A stretch of DNA of 64,000 nt from Candidatus Kouleothrix ribensis (lineage in GTDB: Bacteria > Chloroflexota > Chloroflexia > Chloroflexales > Roseiflexaceae). The stretch lies in contig JADKGW010000001.1 in assembly GCA_016722075.1 (NCBI GenBank), forward strand, positions 5,394,001 through 5,458,000. Direction: 5' to 3'. Position numbers and translations under genes: made by a program. The notes under the pieces are model-generated. The model did no database searches. It had not been told where the DNA came from and saw nothing but the letters and a program-made list of their open reading frames with translations. Shown here one piece after another: positions 14,670 to 24,041 of this stretch; position 1 is the first letter of the stretch; each line of letters opens with the position of its first letter.

Positions 14670-17162
14670 ATGGAGATCGGGATCGTTCGTCCGGTCAGTA
14701 TCAACGACGAGATGCGCACGGCCTACCTGGAATACGCCATGAGCGTGATCGTATCGCGTGCGCTGCCCGACTCGCGCGATGGGCTCAAGCCAGTCCAGGC
14801 TCGTATTTTGTATGGCATGTGGGATATGGGCATCCGGCATAGCACGCCATACAAGAAGTGCGCGCGTATTGTTGGTGATGTGCTTGGTAAGATGCACCCG
14901 CATGGCGATACGGCCGTGTACGATGCGCTGGCGCGCCTGGCGCAGCCCTGGAACATGCGCTACCCGCTGATCGATGGCCAGGGCAATTTCGGCAGCGTCG
15001 ACGGCGACCCGCCTGCGGCGATGCGCTACACCGAGGCACGCCTATCGGCGATTGCTGAAGAGCTGCTGTTCGACATCGACAAGAACACCGTCGACTTCCG
15101 CGATAACTTCGATGGCACGTTTAAAGAGCCAACAGTGCTGCCTGCCCGGCTGCCGAACCTGCTGCTGAACGGCGCGGCCGGCATCGCCGTGGGCATGGCC
15201 ACGAATATCCCGCCGCACAACCTGACTGAGCTGTGCGATGCGATCATGCACCTGATCGACAACCCCGACGCCACTGTCGAAGATCTGATCAAGATCGTCC
15301 CAGGCCCCGACTTCCCCACCGCCGGTATGATCCTGGGCGCCGAGGGGATCACCAATGCCTACAGCACCGGGCGCGGGCATATCACACTGCGCGCTAAGGC
15401 GCATATTGAAGAGGCTGCCCGCAGCGCCTATAACATTGTCGTCACCGAGCTGCCCTACCAGGTGAACAAGGCCCGCCTGCAAGAGCGCATTGCCGAGATG
15501 GCCAAAGAGCGCAAGATCGAGGGCGTGCGCGACGTGCGCGACGAGTCCGATCGCAGCGGTATGCGCCTGGTGATCATTCTGAAGCAGGATGCCCAGCCGA
15601 AGAAGGTGCTTAACGCGCTGTATAAGCACACCCAGATGCAGACGACATTCGGCGTCAATATGCTGGCGCTGGTCGAGGGTGGGCTACAGCCGCGCGTGCT
15701 CACGCTCAAGCGTATGCTTCAAGAGCATATCGAGCATCGCCGCGAGGTGATCCGCCGGCGTACCGAGTTCGATCTGGCCAAGGCCCGCGCACGCGCGCAT
15801 ATCTTAGAGGGCCTCAAGATCGCGCTCGACAACCTCGACGAAGTGATCCGTATGATCCGCGAGTCGCGCAATGCCGATAGCGCACGCAACAACCTCATGC
15901 GCAACTTCAAGCTCAGCGAGTTGCAGGCCCAGGCCATCCTCGAGATGCAGCTGCGCCGCCTGGCTGCGCTCGAGCGTAGGAAGATCGAGGAAGAGTATAA
16001 AGAGGTGATCAAGCTGATCGCCGAGCTGGAAGATATTCTGGCGAACCCGCGCAAGGTGCTGCACTTGATCAAGGCCGATTTGCAATACCTCAAAGAGAAA
16101 TATGGCGACGAGCGCCGCACCCGGATCATCCCCGACGCGCATGGCGAGGTCAGCGACGAAGACCTGATCCCCGATGTTAAGGTGCTGGTCACACTGACCG
16201 AGCGTGGCTATGTCAAGCGTATCAACGCCGACACCTACCGTACTCAGCGGCGCGGCGGGCGCGGCATCAAGGGCATGGTTACCCGCGAGCAAGACGTGGT
16301 GCGCCACATCCTTACCTGCATGACCATGGACGACCTGCTGTTCTTCACTGATCGCGGCAAGGTCTACCAGCTTAAGGCGCACGAGGTGCCGGATGCCGGC
16401 CGTACGGCCAAGGGCCTGCCGCTGGTCAACTTGATCTCGCTCGAGCCTGGCGAGCAGGTTACTTCCATCCTCGCGGTACCCGATTTCGACGAGGCCGAAT
16501 ATCTGATCATGGCCACACAGCGCGGCAAGATCAAGCGCACCATCCTCAAAGAGTACAGCCAGGTGCGCTCGAATGGCCTGATCGCGATCGGCCTCGAGGA
16601 AGGCGACTTGCTCGGCTGGGTGTCGATGACGCACGGCCACGAGGATGTGCTGCTCACCACCACCCGTGGCCAGACCATCCGATTCCGGCAGGATGAGGTT
16701 CGCCCCATGGGCCGGCCGGCCAGTGGCGTGATCGGCATTAACCTGGCCGACGATGATCGCGTGATTGGCATGGATCTGGTGCAGGCCAACGGCGCGCTGC
16801 TGGTGATCACCACCAATGGCTTCGGCAAGCGCACGCTGCTCGATGAGTACCCGCCCAAGGGCCGCGGCACCGGCGGCGTGATTACGATCAAGCTACGCGC
16901 GAGCGACTCGGTTGCCGCTGCGCGCGTGGTATACGAATCGTCGCTGCTCACGTTCATTACTACCGGTGGCACGGTGATGCGCTGCCCGGCCGAAGAGATC
17001 TCGCAGCTCGGCCGTTCGACCCAGGGTGTGACGATCCTGAACGTGGTGAAAAACGATCACGTGGCGGCCCTGTCGGTCGAGGAGCCAGGCGATGAGGATG
17101 AGCGCAGCCTGAATGTGCTGATCACGATGAATGGCGATGGCGAAGGCGCGAACGGTAAGTAG
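14670..17162 (+). CDS. gyrA: DNA gyrase subunit A
   Basis: The DNA-cleaving subunit of gyrase, which introduces negative supercoils with GyrB. 830 residues. The breakage-reunion domain has the active Tyr at 120 (AMRYTEARLS) and the quinolone-determining region GKMHPHGDTAVYDA, with Thr at the position of E. coli Ser83, a common natural variant, and Asp kept at 87. The C-terminal beta-pinwheel repeats contain the GyrA box QRRGGRG (about residue 535), which separates GyrA from topoisomerase IV ParC. GGAGG six bases before the ATG fixes the start. gyrB is not adjacent. Confidence 0.96.
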   Translation: MEIGIVRPVSINDEMRTAYLEYAMSVIVSRALPDSRDGLKPVQARILYGMWDMGIRHSTPYKKCARIVGDVLGKMHPHGDTAVYDALARLAQPWNMRYPLIDGQGNFGSVDGDPPAAMRYTEARLSAIAEELLFDIDKNTVDFRDNFDGTFKEPTVLPARLPNLLLNGAAGIAVGMATNIPPHNLTELCDAIMHLIDNPDATVEDLIKIVPGPDFPTAGMILGAEGITNAYSTGRGHITLRAKAHIEEAARSAYNIVVTELPYQVNKARLQERIAEMAKERKIEGVRDVRDESDRSGMRLVIILKQDAQPKKVLNALYKHTQMQTTFGVNMLALVEGGLQPRVLTLKRMLQEHIEHRREVIRRRTEFDLAKARARAHILEGLKIALDNLDEVIRMIRESRNADSARNNLMRNFKLSELQAQAILEMQLRRLAALERRKIEEEYKEVIKLIAELEDILANPRKVLHLIKADLQYLKEKYGDERRTRIIPDAHGEVSDEDLIPDVKVLVTLTERGYVKRINADTYRTQRRGGRGIKGMVTREQDVVRHILTCMTMDDLLFFTDRGKVYQLKAHEVPDAGRTAKGLPLVNLISLEPGEQVTSILAVPDFDEAEYLIMATQRGKIKRTILKEYSQVRSNGLIAIGLEEGDLLGWVSMTHGHEDVLLTTTRGQTIRFRQDEVRPMGRPASGVIGINLADDDRVIGMDLVQANGALLVITTNGFGKRTLLDEYPPKGRGTGGVITIKLRASDSVAAARVVYESSLLTFITTGGTVMRCPAEEISQLGRSTQGVTILNVVKNDHVAALSVEEPGDEDERSLNVLITMNGDGEGANGK

Positions 17163-17326
17163 TGCCCGGCCGGTCTATGCGCGTATGGCTCGCGGCGCTC
17201 TGGCCGCGATCGGTCAACCAAGCTGGTACGTACGCAGTTAGCGCGTGTTTGCCTATAGCACCATGCTGCAGGCAAAACCTATGGCTGTGATCGAGAAGAG
17301 CGCAACTGCGCAAGCCCTAAAACGAA

Positions 17327-17357
17327 GGAGTTTGGCGGGCCACGCCCGCCAAACTCC
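17327..17357. terminator. perfect 14-bp hairpin between gyrA and the HD-GYP gene
   Basis: GGAGTTTGGCGGGC (17327-17340) pairs exactly with 17344-17357, loop CAC. It lies between two convergent genes and can serve both. Confidence 0.75.
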
Positions 17358-17382
17358 CCAGCTGCCATATACGCAACCGCAA

Positions 17383-18924
17383 TTAGTCGCGCGCCGCGAG
17401 ATCAACCACTACCGGCCGCTCGAGCAGGCCAGTCACCGCTAACTGCGGTGGGCGTGGCCGTGCGATCAGCAGGCCAGTGCCTTCGCGCCGCATCATCCCG
17501 ATGAATACCTCGACGAAATTGCCATCCCAGTGTACGCCACGGCCGTTGGTTAGGATGCGGAAGGCCTCGTCGGGCGCCATCGCGCGCCGGTAGGCTCGAT
17601 CCGAGGTCATGGCGTCGTAGGCATCGGCGATCGAGACGATCCGGGCCTCCTCCTGAATGTGCGGGCCGAGCAGGCGCCGCGGGTAGCCGCGCCCGTCAAT
17701 GCGCTCGTGGTGGCACTCGATAATCGGGATGACCTCACGCAAGGCCTTGATCTTGCGCAGAATATCGGCCCCGATCGTCGGGTGAGTCTGCATGACTGCG
17801 TACTCATCTTCGCTCAACTGCCCTGGCTTCAGCAAGATATAGTCGCGGATGCCGATCTTGCCGATATCGTGCAGCAGTGCGCCATAGTGGATATACTCGA
17901 TCCGCTGCAGCGATAGCCCCAGCACCTCGCCTAGCCGTACCGCGTAGCGCCGTACCTGCTCGGAGTGCCCGGCAGTGTAGGGATCGCGCGCATCAATGGC
18001 AGCGGCCAGTGCCGCAATCGTCTGGAGATTCTGGTCTTTCAACTGCTGATACAGCCGGCCATTATCGATCGAGGCAGCGATATGCGCGGCACACACATTC
18101 AGCAACGTGCGATCGTCGGTGTCGAAGCCGGGCTGATCGGCCGCCCGTGAGAGCTGGAGAATGCCCACCGGCCGATCGTTCGTGCGCAGCGTGATCCGCG
18201 CCAGGTGGCTTGGGCCGGGCAGGCTGCACTCCTCGCCCACCAGTTCGATGTGCGCGCCCAGGATTGCGCGCGCATCGTACCCGCGCACGGGTACGCGGCT
18301 ATTCGGCGCCCGGTCGATTGCAGCACCACGCTGGGCCAGCAGCTCGAGCTCGCTGTCTTCAGGATGCAGCAGCGACAGCGATAGCGCCTGCGGCGAGAAG
18401 CGCCGCCAGAGCATTCGGACGATCTCGCGCACCGCAGTGGCGGTGTCGAGCGTCGAGGTGAATGCCTGGCTCATCTCGTGGAGCGCCACCATCTCCGAAA
18501 GGCGCTGCTTCTCCTGCCGCACCCGCCGCCATTCCACGGCGCGGCTTACAGTACGCTCGAGGTCGTCGACTGTCACCGGCTTGGTGAGGTAGTCGAACGC
18601 GCCGAGCTTGAGCGCTTGGCGCGCCGTCTCGACGGTCGCGTGCGCGGTGAAGACAATCGCATCGGTGTCGGGGTAGTGCTGGCGCAGCTCGTGCAGCAGC
18701 TCCATGCCACCCATTTCGGGCATCTGTAGATCGGTGAACACCAGATCGTACTGCGTCTCGCTCAGGCGGCTCAGCGCGGCCCGGCCGTTCTCGGCAGCCA
18801 CAACCTGATATCCATTCATACGCAGCAGCCGTACACAGAAATCGCGCACATTGGTATCGTCTTCGACGATCAATAGCCGCGGAATGGGTCGGTCTGCTTG
18901 TTCCGGCGTCGCTAGGGTACTCAT
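17383..18924 (-). CDS. response regulator with GAF and HD-GYP domains (probable c-di-GMP phosphodiesterase)
   Basis: 513 residues in three domains: receiver (15-130; phospho-Asp 65 in LVFTDLQMP, Lys in YLTKPVT), a GAF-like sensor domain (about 150-295) and an HD-GYP domain (305-490) with the metal-binding pair H352-D353 in LLHDIGKIGI and the HHERIDGRGYP signature (GYP 413-415). Family knowledge: HD-GYP enzymes hydrolyse cyclic di-GMP to GMP or pGpG. All catalytic positions visible here are intact. It is the last gene of the minus-strand signalling run; the GAF kinase upstream is the likely phosphodonor, which is inference. No separate terminator lies before it. Confidence 0.93.
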   Translation of the reverse strand: MSTLATPEQADRPIPRLLIVEDDTNVRDFCVRLLRMNGYQVVAAENGRAALSRLSETQYDLVFTDLQMPEMGGMELLHELRQHYPDTDAIVFTAHATVETARQALKLGAFDYLTKPVTVDDLERTVSRAVEWRRVRQEKQRLSEMVALHEMSQAFTSTLDTATAVREIVRMLWRRFSPQALSLSLLHPEDSELELLAQRGAAIDRAPNSRVPVRGYDARAILGAHIELVGEECSLPGPSHLARITLRTNDRPVGILQLSRAADQPGFDTDDRTLLNVCAAHIAASIDNGRLYQQLKDQNLQTIAALAAAIDARDPYTAGHSEQVRRYAVRLGEVLGLSLQRIEYIHYGALLHDIGKIGIRDYILLKPGQLSEDEYAVMQTHPTIGADILRKIKALREVIPIIECHHERIDGRGYPRRLLGPHIQEEARIVSIADAYDAMTSDRAYRRAMAPDEAFRILTNGRGVHWDGNFVEVFIGMMRREGTGLLIARPRPPQLAVTGLLERPVVVDLAARD

Positions 18925-19022
18925 GATCTGACCTCTTGCGCGATAGGCGCGTGGTGGTTCTGTAGATATATCGCGTCGAAGAACCTGGAAGATACGAAAG
19001 AAGATCGTAAATGTCTAAAGCT

Positions 19023-20675
19023 TTAAATTGCCGGCAGGCAGAGCGTGAAGGTGCTGCCGCGGCCAACCTGGCTGTGTACCTCGACCCGGCCCCAGTGGTC
19101 GTGCGCGATCGTATGTACGGCGTACAGCCCCAGCCCTAGCCCGCGCGAGATGCCTTTGTCGACTTTGGTGGTGAAGCCTGGCTCGAACACGCGCGAGAGC
19201 AGATCGGGCCGGATGCCGCGCCCGCTGTCGGCGACTGCGACCCGCACCCAGCTGGCTTGTTCGGCCACCTGTACATTTAGTTGGCGCTCGCCGCTGATGC
19301 TCATGGCCTCGATCGCGTTCTGTAGCAGCTCGAGGAACGCTTGTTCGAGCTGCCCGGCCTGGCCGAGCACCATGGGTGGAGTTGCCGGGATGTCGAGTGT
19401 CAGCTGGATGCCGACCTCCTGGAGGCGGCTGCGGAGCAGCCCAAGCGCCTCGAGCAACGGCTCGCCGATCGGTACCGGGCACTTCCCGCTAGAGGATGGC
19501 TGCGCAAAGCGTAGAAATCGCTCGACGAGCGAGGCGATCCGCTGCCCTTCGACCATAATGTGCTGGATGTCGTTGCGCGTATCTTGCGTCAGCGATTGGT
19601 TGCGCAGCAGCAGGTGGGTGTAGCCTAGAATGGTGGTCAGCGGGTTGTTGATCTCGTGCGCTACCCCGGCTGCCAGATCGGTGACGACCGCCAGCCGCGA
19701 TGATAAGAGCAGGTCGTGCTCGGCGATAATCTCGGTTTCGCTGTTAGAGGTGGTGCGTGCGCGGGTACCTTTGTGCTCAAGCGCGATCGTGGCCAGGTCG
19801 CCTAGTGATGCCAGTAGGCCCGCGTCGAGCCTGGCGAAAGCGAATGGCTGCGGCGACTGAAGATCGATGAACCCCTGGCTCGTATTGCCCGAGGCGATCG
19901 GGATGATCAGTTGCGATCGGGTGCTGGCGAGCGCGGGCAATGCATCGGGGTCATTCGCGATATCATTCGATTGCGCGGGGGTGCGGCTTTGGAATGCCTG
20001 CCCGGTCAGGCCATGCTCGAGGCTAGGCGGGATCTGCTGCACCAGCGCGGCCTCGTCGGGGCTGTAGCCCCGCCGCGCTAACATCACCGCCCGGCCCTGC
20101 TTATTGGCGAAAATACAGCAGTGCGTCGCGCCGGTGAGTTCGATCGACGCATCGACAATGAGCGCGAGCGCGGTGTCGTGGTCGTGTGCTTGGCGGATGC
20201 GCTGGCTGAGTTCGCGTAGCCGCCGGCTCTGGAGGTTGGCGGTGCCCCAGCGCGTGGCCCACTCGAGCGCCAGGCCGGCCTGGCGCGTCGCCACCATGGC
20301 GCGCAGCTCATCGCCCGGCTCGAACGTGCCGGCCATGCTCACGTAGCCGAACACCTGGGAGTCGTAGTCGATCGGCGCGGCCAGCCAGGCCAGCTGTGCG
20401 GCACCGGCGGCCGGTAGCGGCGGCCGGAATGGCTCGTCGCGCCGAATCAGCAGCGGCTGCCGAGTCGTGCGGAGCCGCTCGAGCAGGCGCGCAGATTCGC
20501 TGGTGATCACGAGGTGTGGGGGCAGCGCGGGGATGCCATACTGCGCTGGTATGGCAATGCCAGCATCGTCGTCGATCAGGACGGCGATACTAGTACATGG
20601 GAGTAGCTCACGCAGCGTGGCGATTAGTTGCACATAAACGTTGCTGACGTGTGGCTCCATCGGCATGGTCGGCAC
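19023..20675 (-). CDS. soluble GAF-domain histidine kinase
   Basis: A 550-residue cytosolic kinase without membrane segments. Two GAF-like domains (about 10-140 and 160-300) are followed by a HisKA domain with the phospho-His at 340 (LAAGVAHEINNPLTT, the NtrB-like form), then the ATPase domain: N box LLQNAIEAM, G1 ADSGRGIRPDLL, F/G2 FEPGFTTK and GLGLGLYAVHTI. The two GAF domains share the set of sensors found in its neighbours and could bind a small ligand. It sits between two genes with receiver domains, both of which could be targets. Confidence 0.92.
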   Translation of the reverse strand: MPTMPMEPHVSNVYVQLIATLRELLPCTSIAVLIDDDAGIAIPAQYGIPALPPHLVITSESARLLERLRTTRQPLLIRRDEPFRPPLPAAGAAQLAWLAAPIDYDSQVFGYVSMAGTFEPGDELRAMVATRQAGLALEWATRWGTANLQSRRLRELSQRIRQAHDHDTALALIVDASIELTGATHCCIFANKQGRAVMLARRGYSPDEAALVQQIPPSLEHGLTGQAFQSRTPAQSNDIANDPDALPALASTRSQLIIPIASGNTSQGFIDLQSPQPFAFARLDAGLLASLGDLATIALEHKGTRARTTSNSETEIIAEHDLLLSSRLAVVTDLAAGVAHEINNPLTTILGYTHLLLRNQSLTQDTRNDIQHIMVEGQRIASLVERFLRFAQPSSSGKCPVPIGEPLLEALGLLRSRLQEVGIQLTLDIPATPPMVLGQAGQLEQAFLELLQNAIEAMSISGERQLNVQVAEQASWVRVAVADSGRGIRPDLLSRVFEPGFTTKVDKGISRGLGLGLYAVHTIAHDHWGRVEVHSQVGRGSTFTLCLPAI

Positions 20676-20851
20676 TATTGCTGGCTACGACGAACCATGA
20701 TCTGGGATGGCCTCGGCGCTGCCGCCGAAGCAAACCAGATGATCTGGGCCGTGCGGATGTGGCGATACAGCGACGAGTAGCGGAGCCAGGCGCTTGCAAC
20801 AGCGCCTACGCGAGCGGCGCCTACGCAGCCGTGTATGTACGGGCATGCGCG

Positions 20852-21265
20852 TTACGCGTGCCGGGCGCGCCCCTCGAAGAAGGCGCGGACACGACGCTCT
20901 AGCTCCTCAAAGTCGAACGGTTTAGCCAGGTAATCGTTGGCGCCGATCTTGCGCGCCTGCTTCTCGGTGTCGGGCGTGCCAAAGGCTGTGATCAGGATGA
21001 CATACAGGTCGCCATAGTCGCGCCGGATCGCCTGAATCAGCTCCATGCCATCCATGCGCGGCATGTTCATGTCGGTGATCACCAGGTCGCAGGGATGCTT
21101 CTGAAGCTGCTCGATCGCTGCGACACCGTCTTCTGCCTCGATCACCGGGTACCCACCATTCGTAAGCATGAACTTGTAAAGGCGGCGAGTGGCGGCGTCG
21201 TCCTCCACGATCAGAACGCTAGGGGCGTTGCCATTGGTTACGGCCGGGCTGGTCGGCAATGACAT
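20852..21265 (-). CDS. CheY-like single-domain response regulator
   Basis: A 137-residue receiver: acidic pair in VLIVEDDAATRR, phospho-Asp in LVITDMNMPRMDG, switch Thr in LITAFG and Lys in YLAKPFDF. No output domain. GGAGG eight bases before the ATG. It stands 176 bases upstream of the GAF kinase gene and 263 bases after the STAS gene, so it may start its own transcript. It could receive phosphate from CheA or from the GAF kinase. Confidence 0.9.
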   Translation of the reverse strand: MSLPTSPAVTNGNAPSVLIVEDDAATRRLYKFMLTNGGYPVIEAEDGVAAIEQLQKHPCDLVITDMNMPRMDGMELIQAIRRDYGDLYVILITAFGTPDTEKQARKIGANDYLAKPFDFEELERRVRAFFEGRARHA

Positions 21266-21528
21266 TGAGAGACCTCCGTATCCTTGTTAACACAACATCT
21301 GTATAGGCGATCGTTCTTGGGGCGACCGTATGCGACTACACCGCGAGCCTTTAGGCTGGTTCGAGCCAATGCAGACTACAGACGCGTCTATTTTACCACA
21401 TGTGAACGAATCGCCGCATACAAAGTTACGTTCTTTATGGCGGAGTAACATAACTGTAATCGCTCTGTCATTTTGCCTGATCAGGCGCGCCTCGGGGCGC
21501 AATGGCCGGCTTGCGCAGCTGCGATGGC

Positions 21529-21864
21529 TCAGCGGTATGCCGCCAGATCGCGCTCCTCAATCGTCGGCATGAAGCGCGACATCTCGACCATTTTGAAGAT
21601 CTTCTGATGGTGCGGGCTGACATTCATAGCGAACAGCTTATTGCCGGCCTTGCGTGCCGAGACCACGAACTTCAGCAGCGCCGAGATGCCGGCCGAGTTG
21701 ATGAACGCCACGTTGCCGAAGTCGAGCACAGTAATTGGCCGCATGTCTGTGAGGGTTGCGGTGGCCTCGATCGCAGTTGCCGAGTTGGTGTCGACGCTCG
21801 TCGTCATAATATGGAGCACAGCGACATCGCCGAACTCCTCGCGATGAATCACTTCATTGCTCAT
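21529..21864 (-). CDS. STAS-domain anti-anti-sigma-like protein
   Basis: A 111-residue STAS protein of the SpoIIAA/RsbV type. The phosphorylatable Ser is at 57 in FINSAGISALL. In partner switching, the unphosphorylated protein captures the RsbW-type kinase and frees its target; the kinase inactivates it by phosphorylation and a SpoIIE/RsbU phosphatase restores it. All three partners are within 3.6 kb here. I start at the second ATG (21864), where GGAAGG is nine bases away; the first ATG at 21873 leaves no room. The start overlaps the end of the upstream kinase gene by 11 bases, a sign of coupled synthesis. Confidence 0.93.
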   Translation of the reverse strand: MSNEVIHREEFGDVAVLHIMTTSVDTNSATAIEATATLTDMRPITVLDFGNVAFINSAGISALLKFVVSARKAGNKLFAMNVSPHHQKIFKMVEMSRFMPTIEERDLAAYR

Positions 21865-22288
21865 TGGGCGCATCCTTCCGATATAGTCGTAATGTCATAA
21901 CGGTTCCATGTTGCGACGAGCGCACTTCATAGTCATCGACCAGCGAGCTGATCAAGTACATACCAAAACCCCGGTGCATCCCACTGTCGAGGTTCTGCTC
22001 CTCGACGATCCGGCGCGAGAAGTCGATCTGCTCGACTCCGCGGCCCTGGTCGCTGATCCGTACCTCGAGCTTGTCGTTATCGAGTATGAAGATGACCTCG
22101 ACCAGCTTGGCAACCTCGCGCTGGTTGCCATGGTCGATCGCATTATTCACGGCCTCGCTGACGGCCAGCTTGAGATCCTCGATTCGGTCGGGCGGCAGCC
22201 CAATCGCCTGGCCGAGTTCGTCGGCGCTGGCACGCACCACGCGCTCGAAGATTGGGTTGGATGGGATGTTTACGAGCACACGTTCCAT
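21854..22288 (-). CDS. RsbW/SpoIIAB-type serine kinase (anti-sigma-like)
   Basis: A 144-residue GHKL ATPase. Motifs are LKLAVSEAVNNAIDHGN (N box), ISDQGRGVE (G1) and HRGFGMYLISSLVDD (G2). Family knowledge: such kinases bind a sigma factor or another target and phosphorylate a STAS partner. No sigma factor gene is adjacent, so the target is unknown. The ATG at 22288 has AAGGA six to seven bases upstream; the TTG two codons earlier is a less likely start. It overlaps the STAS gene by 11 bases. Confidence 0.92.
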   Translation of the reverse strand: MERVLVNIPSNPIFERVVRASADELGQAIGLPPDRIEDLKLAVSEAVNNAIDHGNQREVAKLVEVIFILDNDKLEVRISDQGRGVEQIDFSRRIVEEQNLDSGMHRGFGMYLISSLVDDYEVRSSQHGTVMTLRLYRKDAPNEQ

Positions 22289-22384
22289 GCGCAATCCTTA
22301 CATTGTCCGTTGGTTTGTTGCCGGCCGGCCACGGGACCGCGCCGGTTGCCTGGTTTGCCTGCGTACACGCGCGCAGGCCTGGGT

Positions 22385-23956
22385 TCACTGTTGCCCGACG
22401 GCACGCATACCACGTGCGCGCGCCTGCTGTGCCAGCTGCGGTGCAGCAGTCTGCTCGACCTGCCGGGTCAGGTGGTCGTACCGGCGCAGGTAGGCCTTGC
22501 CAAGCGAGGCGTTGCCGATCTGCAAGTATGACGCGCCAAGATAGTAGAGCGACTGGGTATGGCGGGGGTTGCGGCGTAGCACTTTCTCGAACAAGGGAAC
22601 TGCCCGCGCTGGCTCCATCATCTCTTTGTAGCAGACACCGAGCATGAAGTTGGTCTCGACATCTTCGGGCCAATGTTGTAGCACATGCTCGAACTCGCGG
22701 GCGGCCAGATCGTGCCGGCTGCGCCGCATATACATGTAGCCCAGGTCGTAGCGCAGCGAATGGGCATCGGGTGCGAGCTCGACGGCCTTGCGCCAGGCGG
22801 CCAGCGCCCAGTTTTCGCGGCCCATGGCGTTGTACATGAAGCCGAGCAAGTAGTGTGCCTGCGGATCGCGCGGCAACAGCTGCACCGAGCGCTCGAACGC
22901 GCGGATGGCCGCGCTATTCTTACTCATATCGTAGAGCAGCTTGCCCATATTCAAAAACAACTTGCCGTTGCCGGGATGCAGCCGCGCACAGTCGAACAAC
23001 ACCTCGTAGGCCTCTTTCAGTTTGCGCTGGAGCTTCAAGATCGCGCTGGTGCGAATGCGAGCATCGACGTAGTGGGCATCCTGCGGCGGCACCTGCCGAT
23101 ACTCGTCCATGGCCGAGTCGAGCCGGCGGGCACGTGCCAGCAGGTTGCCGAGCATATAGCGTGCGTGGTGCTCTTGCGGCCGCCATTGGAGCAGCGCACG
23201 GTAGATCCGCTCGGCCTCTTCTTCGTAGCCCTGCTGTTTGAGATCCTGGCTGAGGCGGTAGTACCACTGCGCCACCTCTTCCTCCGAGCGGGTCACCAGC
23301 ACTCCGTCTTGCACCTCGGGCGAGATGAAGGTTGGCTCGACACGCAGTGCCTCGGTGAAGCAGCGTTGGGCCAGTTCGTGCGCGCCATGATCCTGGTGCA
23401 TCAGGCCCATGTAGTAGCGTGGCTCGGCGGCCTGTGGGCGCGCATTGCAGGCCTGGTCGTAGTGAATATACGCGCGGCCAGCATCGTCGAGCCGCTGGTA
23501 ACAGCGGCCGAGCGAGAAGTGCGCCTCGTACAGCTTGGGGTTGTGCTCGAGCGCCTCTTTGAACGCGGAAATCGCGCGATCGAGCTGGCCGCGCGCGGCG
23601 AAGGCCACCCCCAGGTTATAGTGGGCCTCGGCCAGCTGCGGGTCGGTCTGCACGGCCTCGAGGTATTCGCGTAGCGCGGCCTCCCAATCATCCTGGAATG
23701 CCAGCGCATTGCCGATATACAGGTAGATGATCGCACGCTCGCGGTCGAAAATCTGCGCCTGTTCTTCACCTTCGACATAGGCGGCGATCAAGGCAGCCTT
23801 GAAGTGCTCGATCGCATCGCTGTAGGCGGCACGCAGATACGCACGGATACCCTGGCTGAATGCTGCGCCAAGCCGGGTGCCGGCCATAAAGCGCTCGCTG
23901 CCAGTGAAGGTATCCAGATCGAGCGGCATGAAGTTTAGCGGTTCGTTCACGGTCAT
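22385..23956 (-). CDS. TPR-repeat protein within the signalling cluster
   Basis: A 523-residue protein built almost wholly of tetratricopeptide repeats; at least ten copies of the pattern AxYNLGxxxxxxGxxxxAxxxxxxAL occur (for example AEAHYNLGVAFAARGQLDRA and AHYLLGFMYNAMG). No signal peptide, no catalytic motif. TPR arrays bind partner proteins, so a scaffold for the chemosensory or partner-switching components is plausible. It lies between the SpoIIE-type phosphatase and the RsbW-type kinase with gaps of 85 and 96 bases. Start at ATG 23956 with TGGAGCG upstream. Confidence 0.88.
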   Translation of the reverse strand: MTVNEPLNFMPLDLDTFTGSERFMAGTRLGAAFSQGIRAYLRAAYSDAIEHFKAALIAAYVEGEEQAQIFDRERAIIYLYIGNALAFQDDWEAALREYLEAVQTDPQLAEAHYNLGVAFAARGQLDRAISAFKEALEHNPKLYEAHFSLGRCYQRLDDAGRAYIHYDQACNARPQAAEPRYYMGLMHQDHGAHELAQRCFTEALRVEPTFISPEVQDGVLVTRSEEEVAQWYYRLSQDLKQQGYEEEAERIYRALLQWRPQEHHARYMLGNLLARARRLDSAMDEYRQVPPQDAHYVDARIRTSAILKLQRKLKEAYEVLFDCARLHPGNGKLFLNMGKLLYDMSKNSAAIRAFERSVQLLPRDPQAHYLLGFMYNAMGRENWALAAWRKAVELAPDAHSLRYDLGYMYMRRSRHDLAAREFEHVLQHWPEDVETNFMLGVCYKEMMEPARAVPLFEKVLRRNPRHTQSLYYLGASYLQIGNASLGKAYLRRYDHLTRQVEQTAAPQLAQQARARGMRAVGQQ

Positions 23957-24041
23957 AGCATCGCTCCAGCCTCGTATGTATGGATGGGCGGGTGCAACTC
24001 GGCGCCCGCCGCCCGTGGGGTGCCTGGTTCGATCGAGTCGA

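Noticed and set aside
14910..14915. Thr at the Ser83-equivalent as a quinolone resistance mutation
   Set aside because: Thr is the natural residue at this position in many bacteria.
14670..17162. Topoisomerase IV subunit ParC
   Set aside because: The GyrA box QRRGGRG is present in the C-terminal domain.
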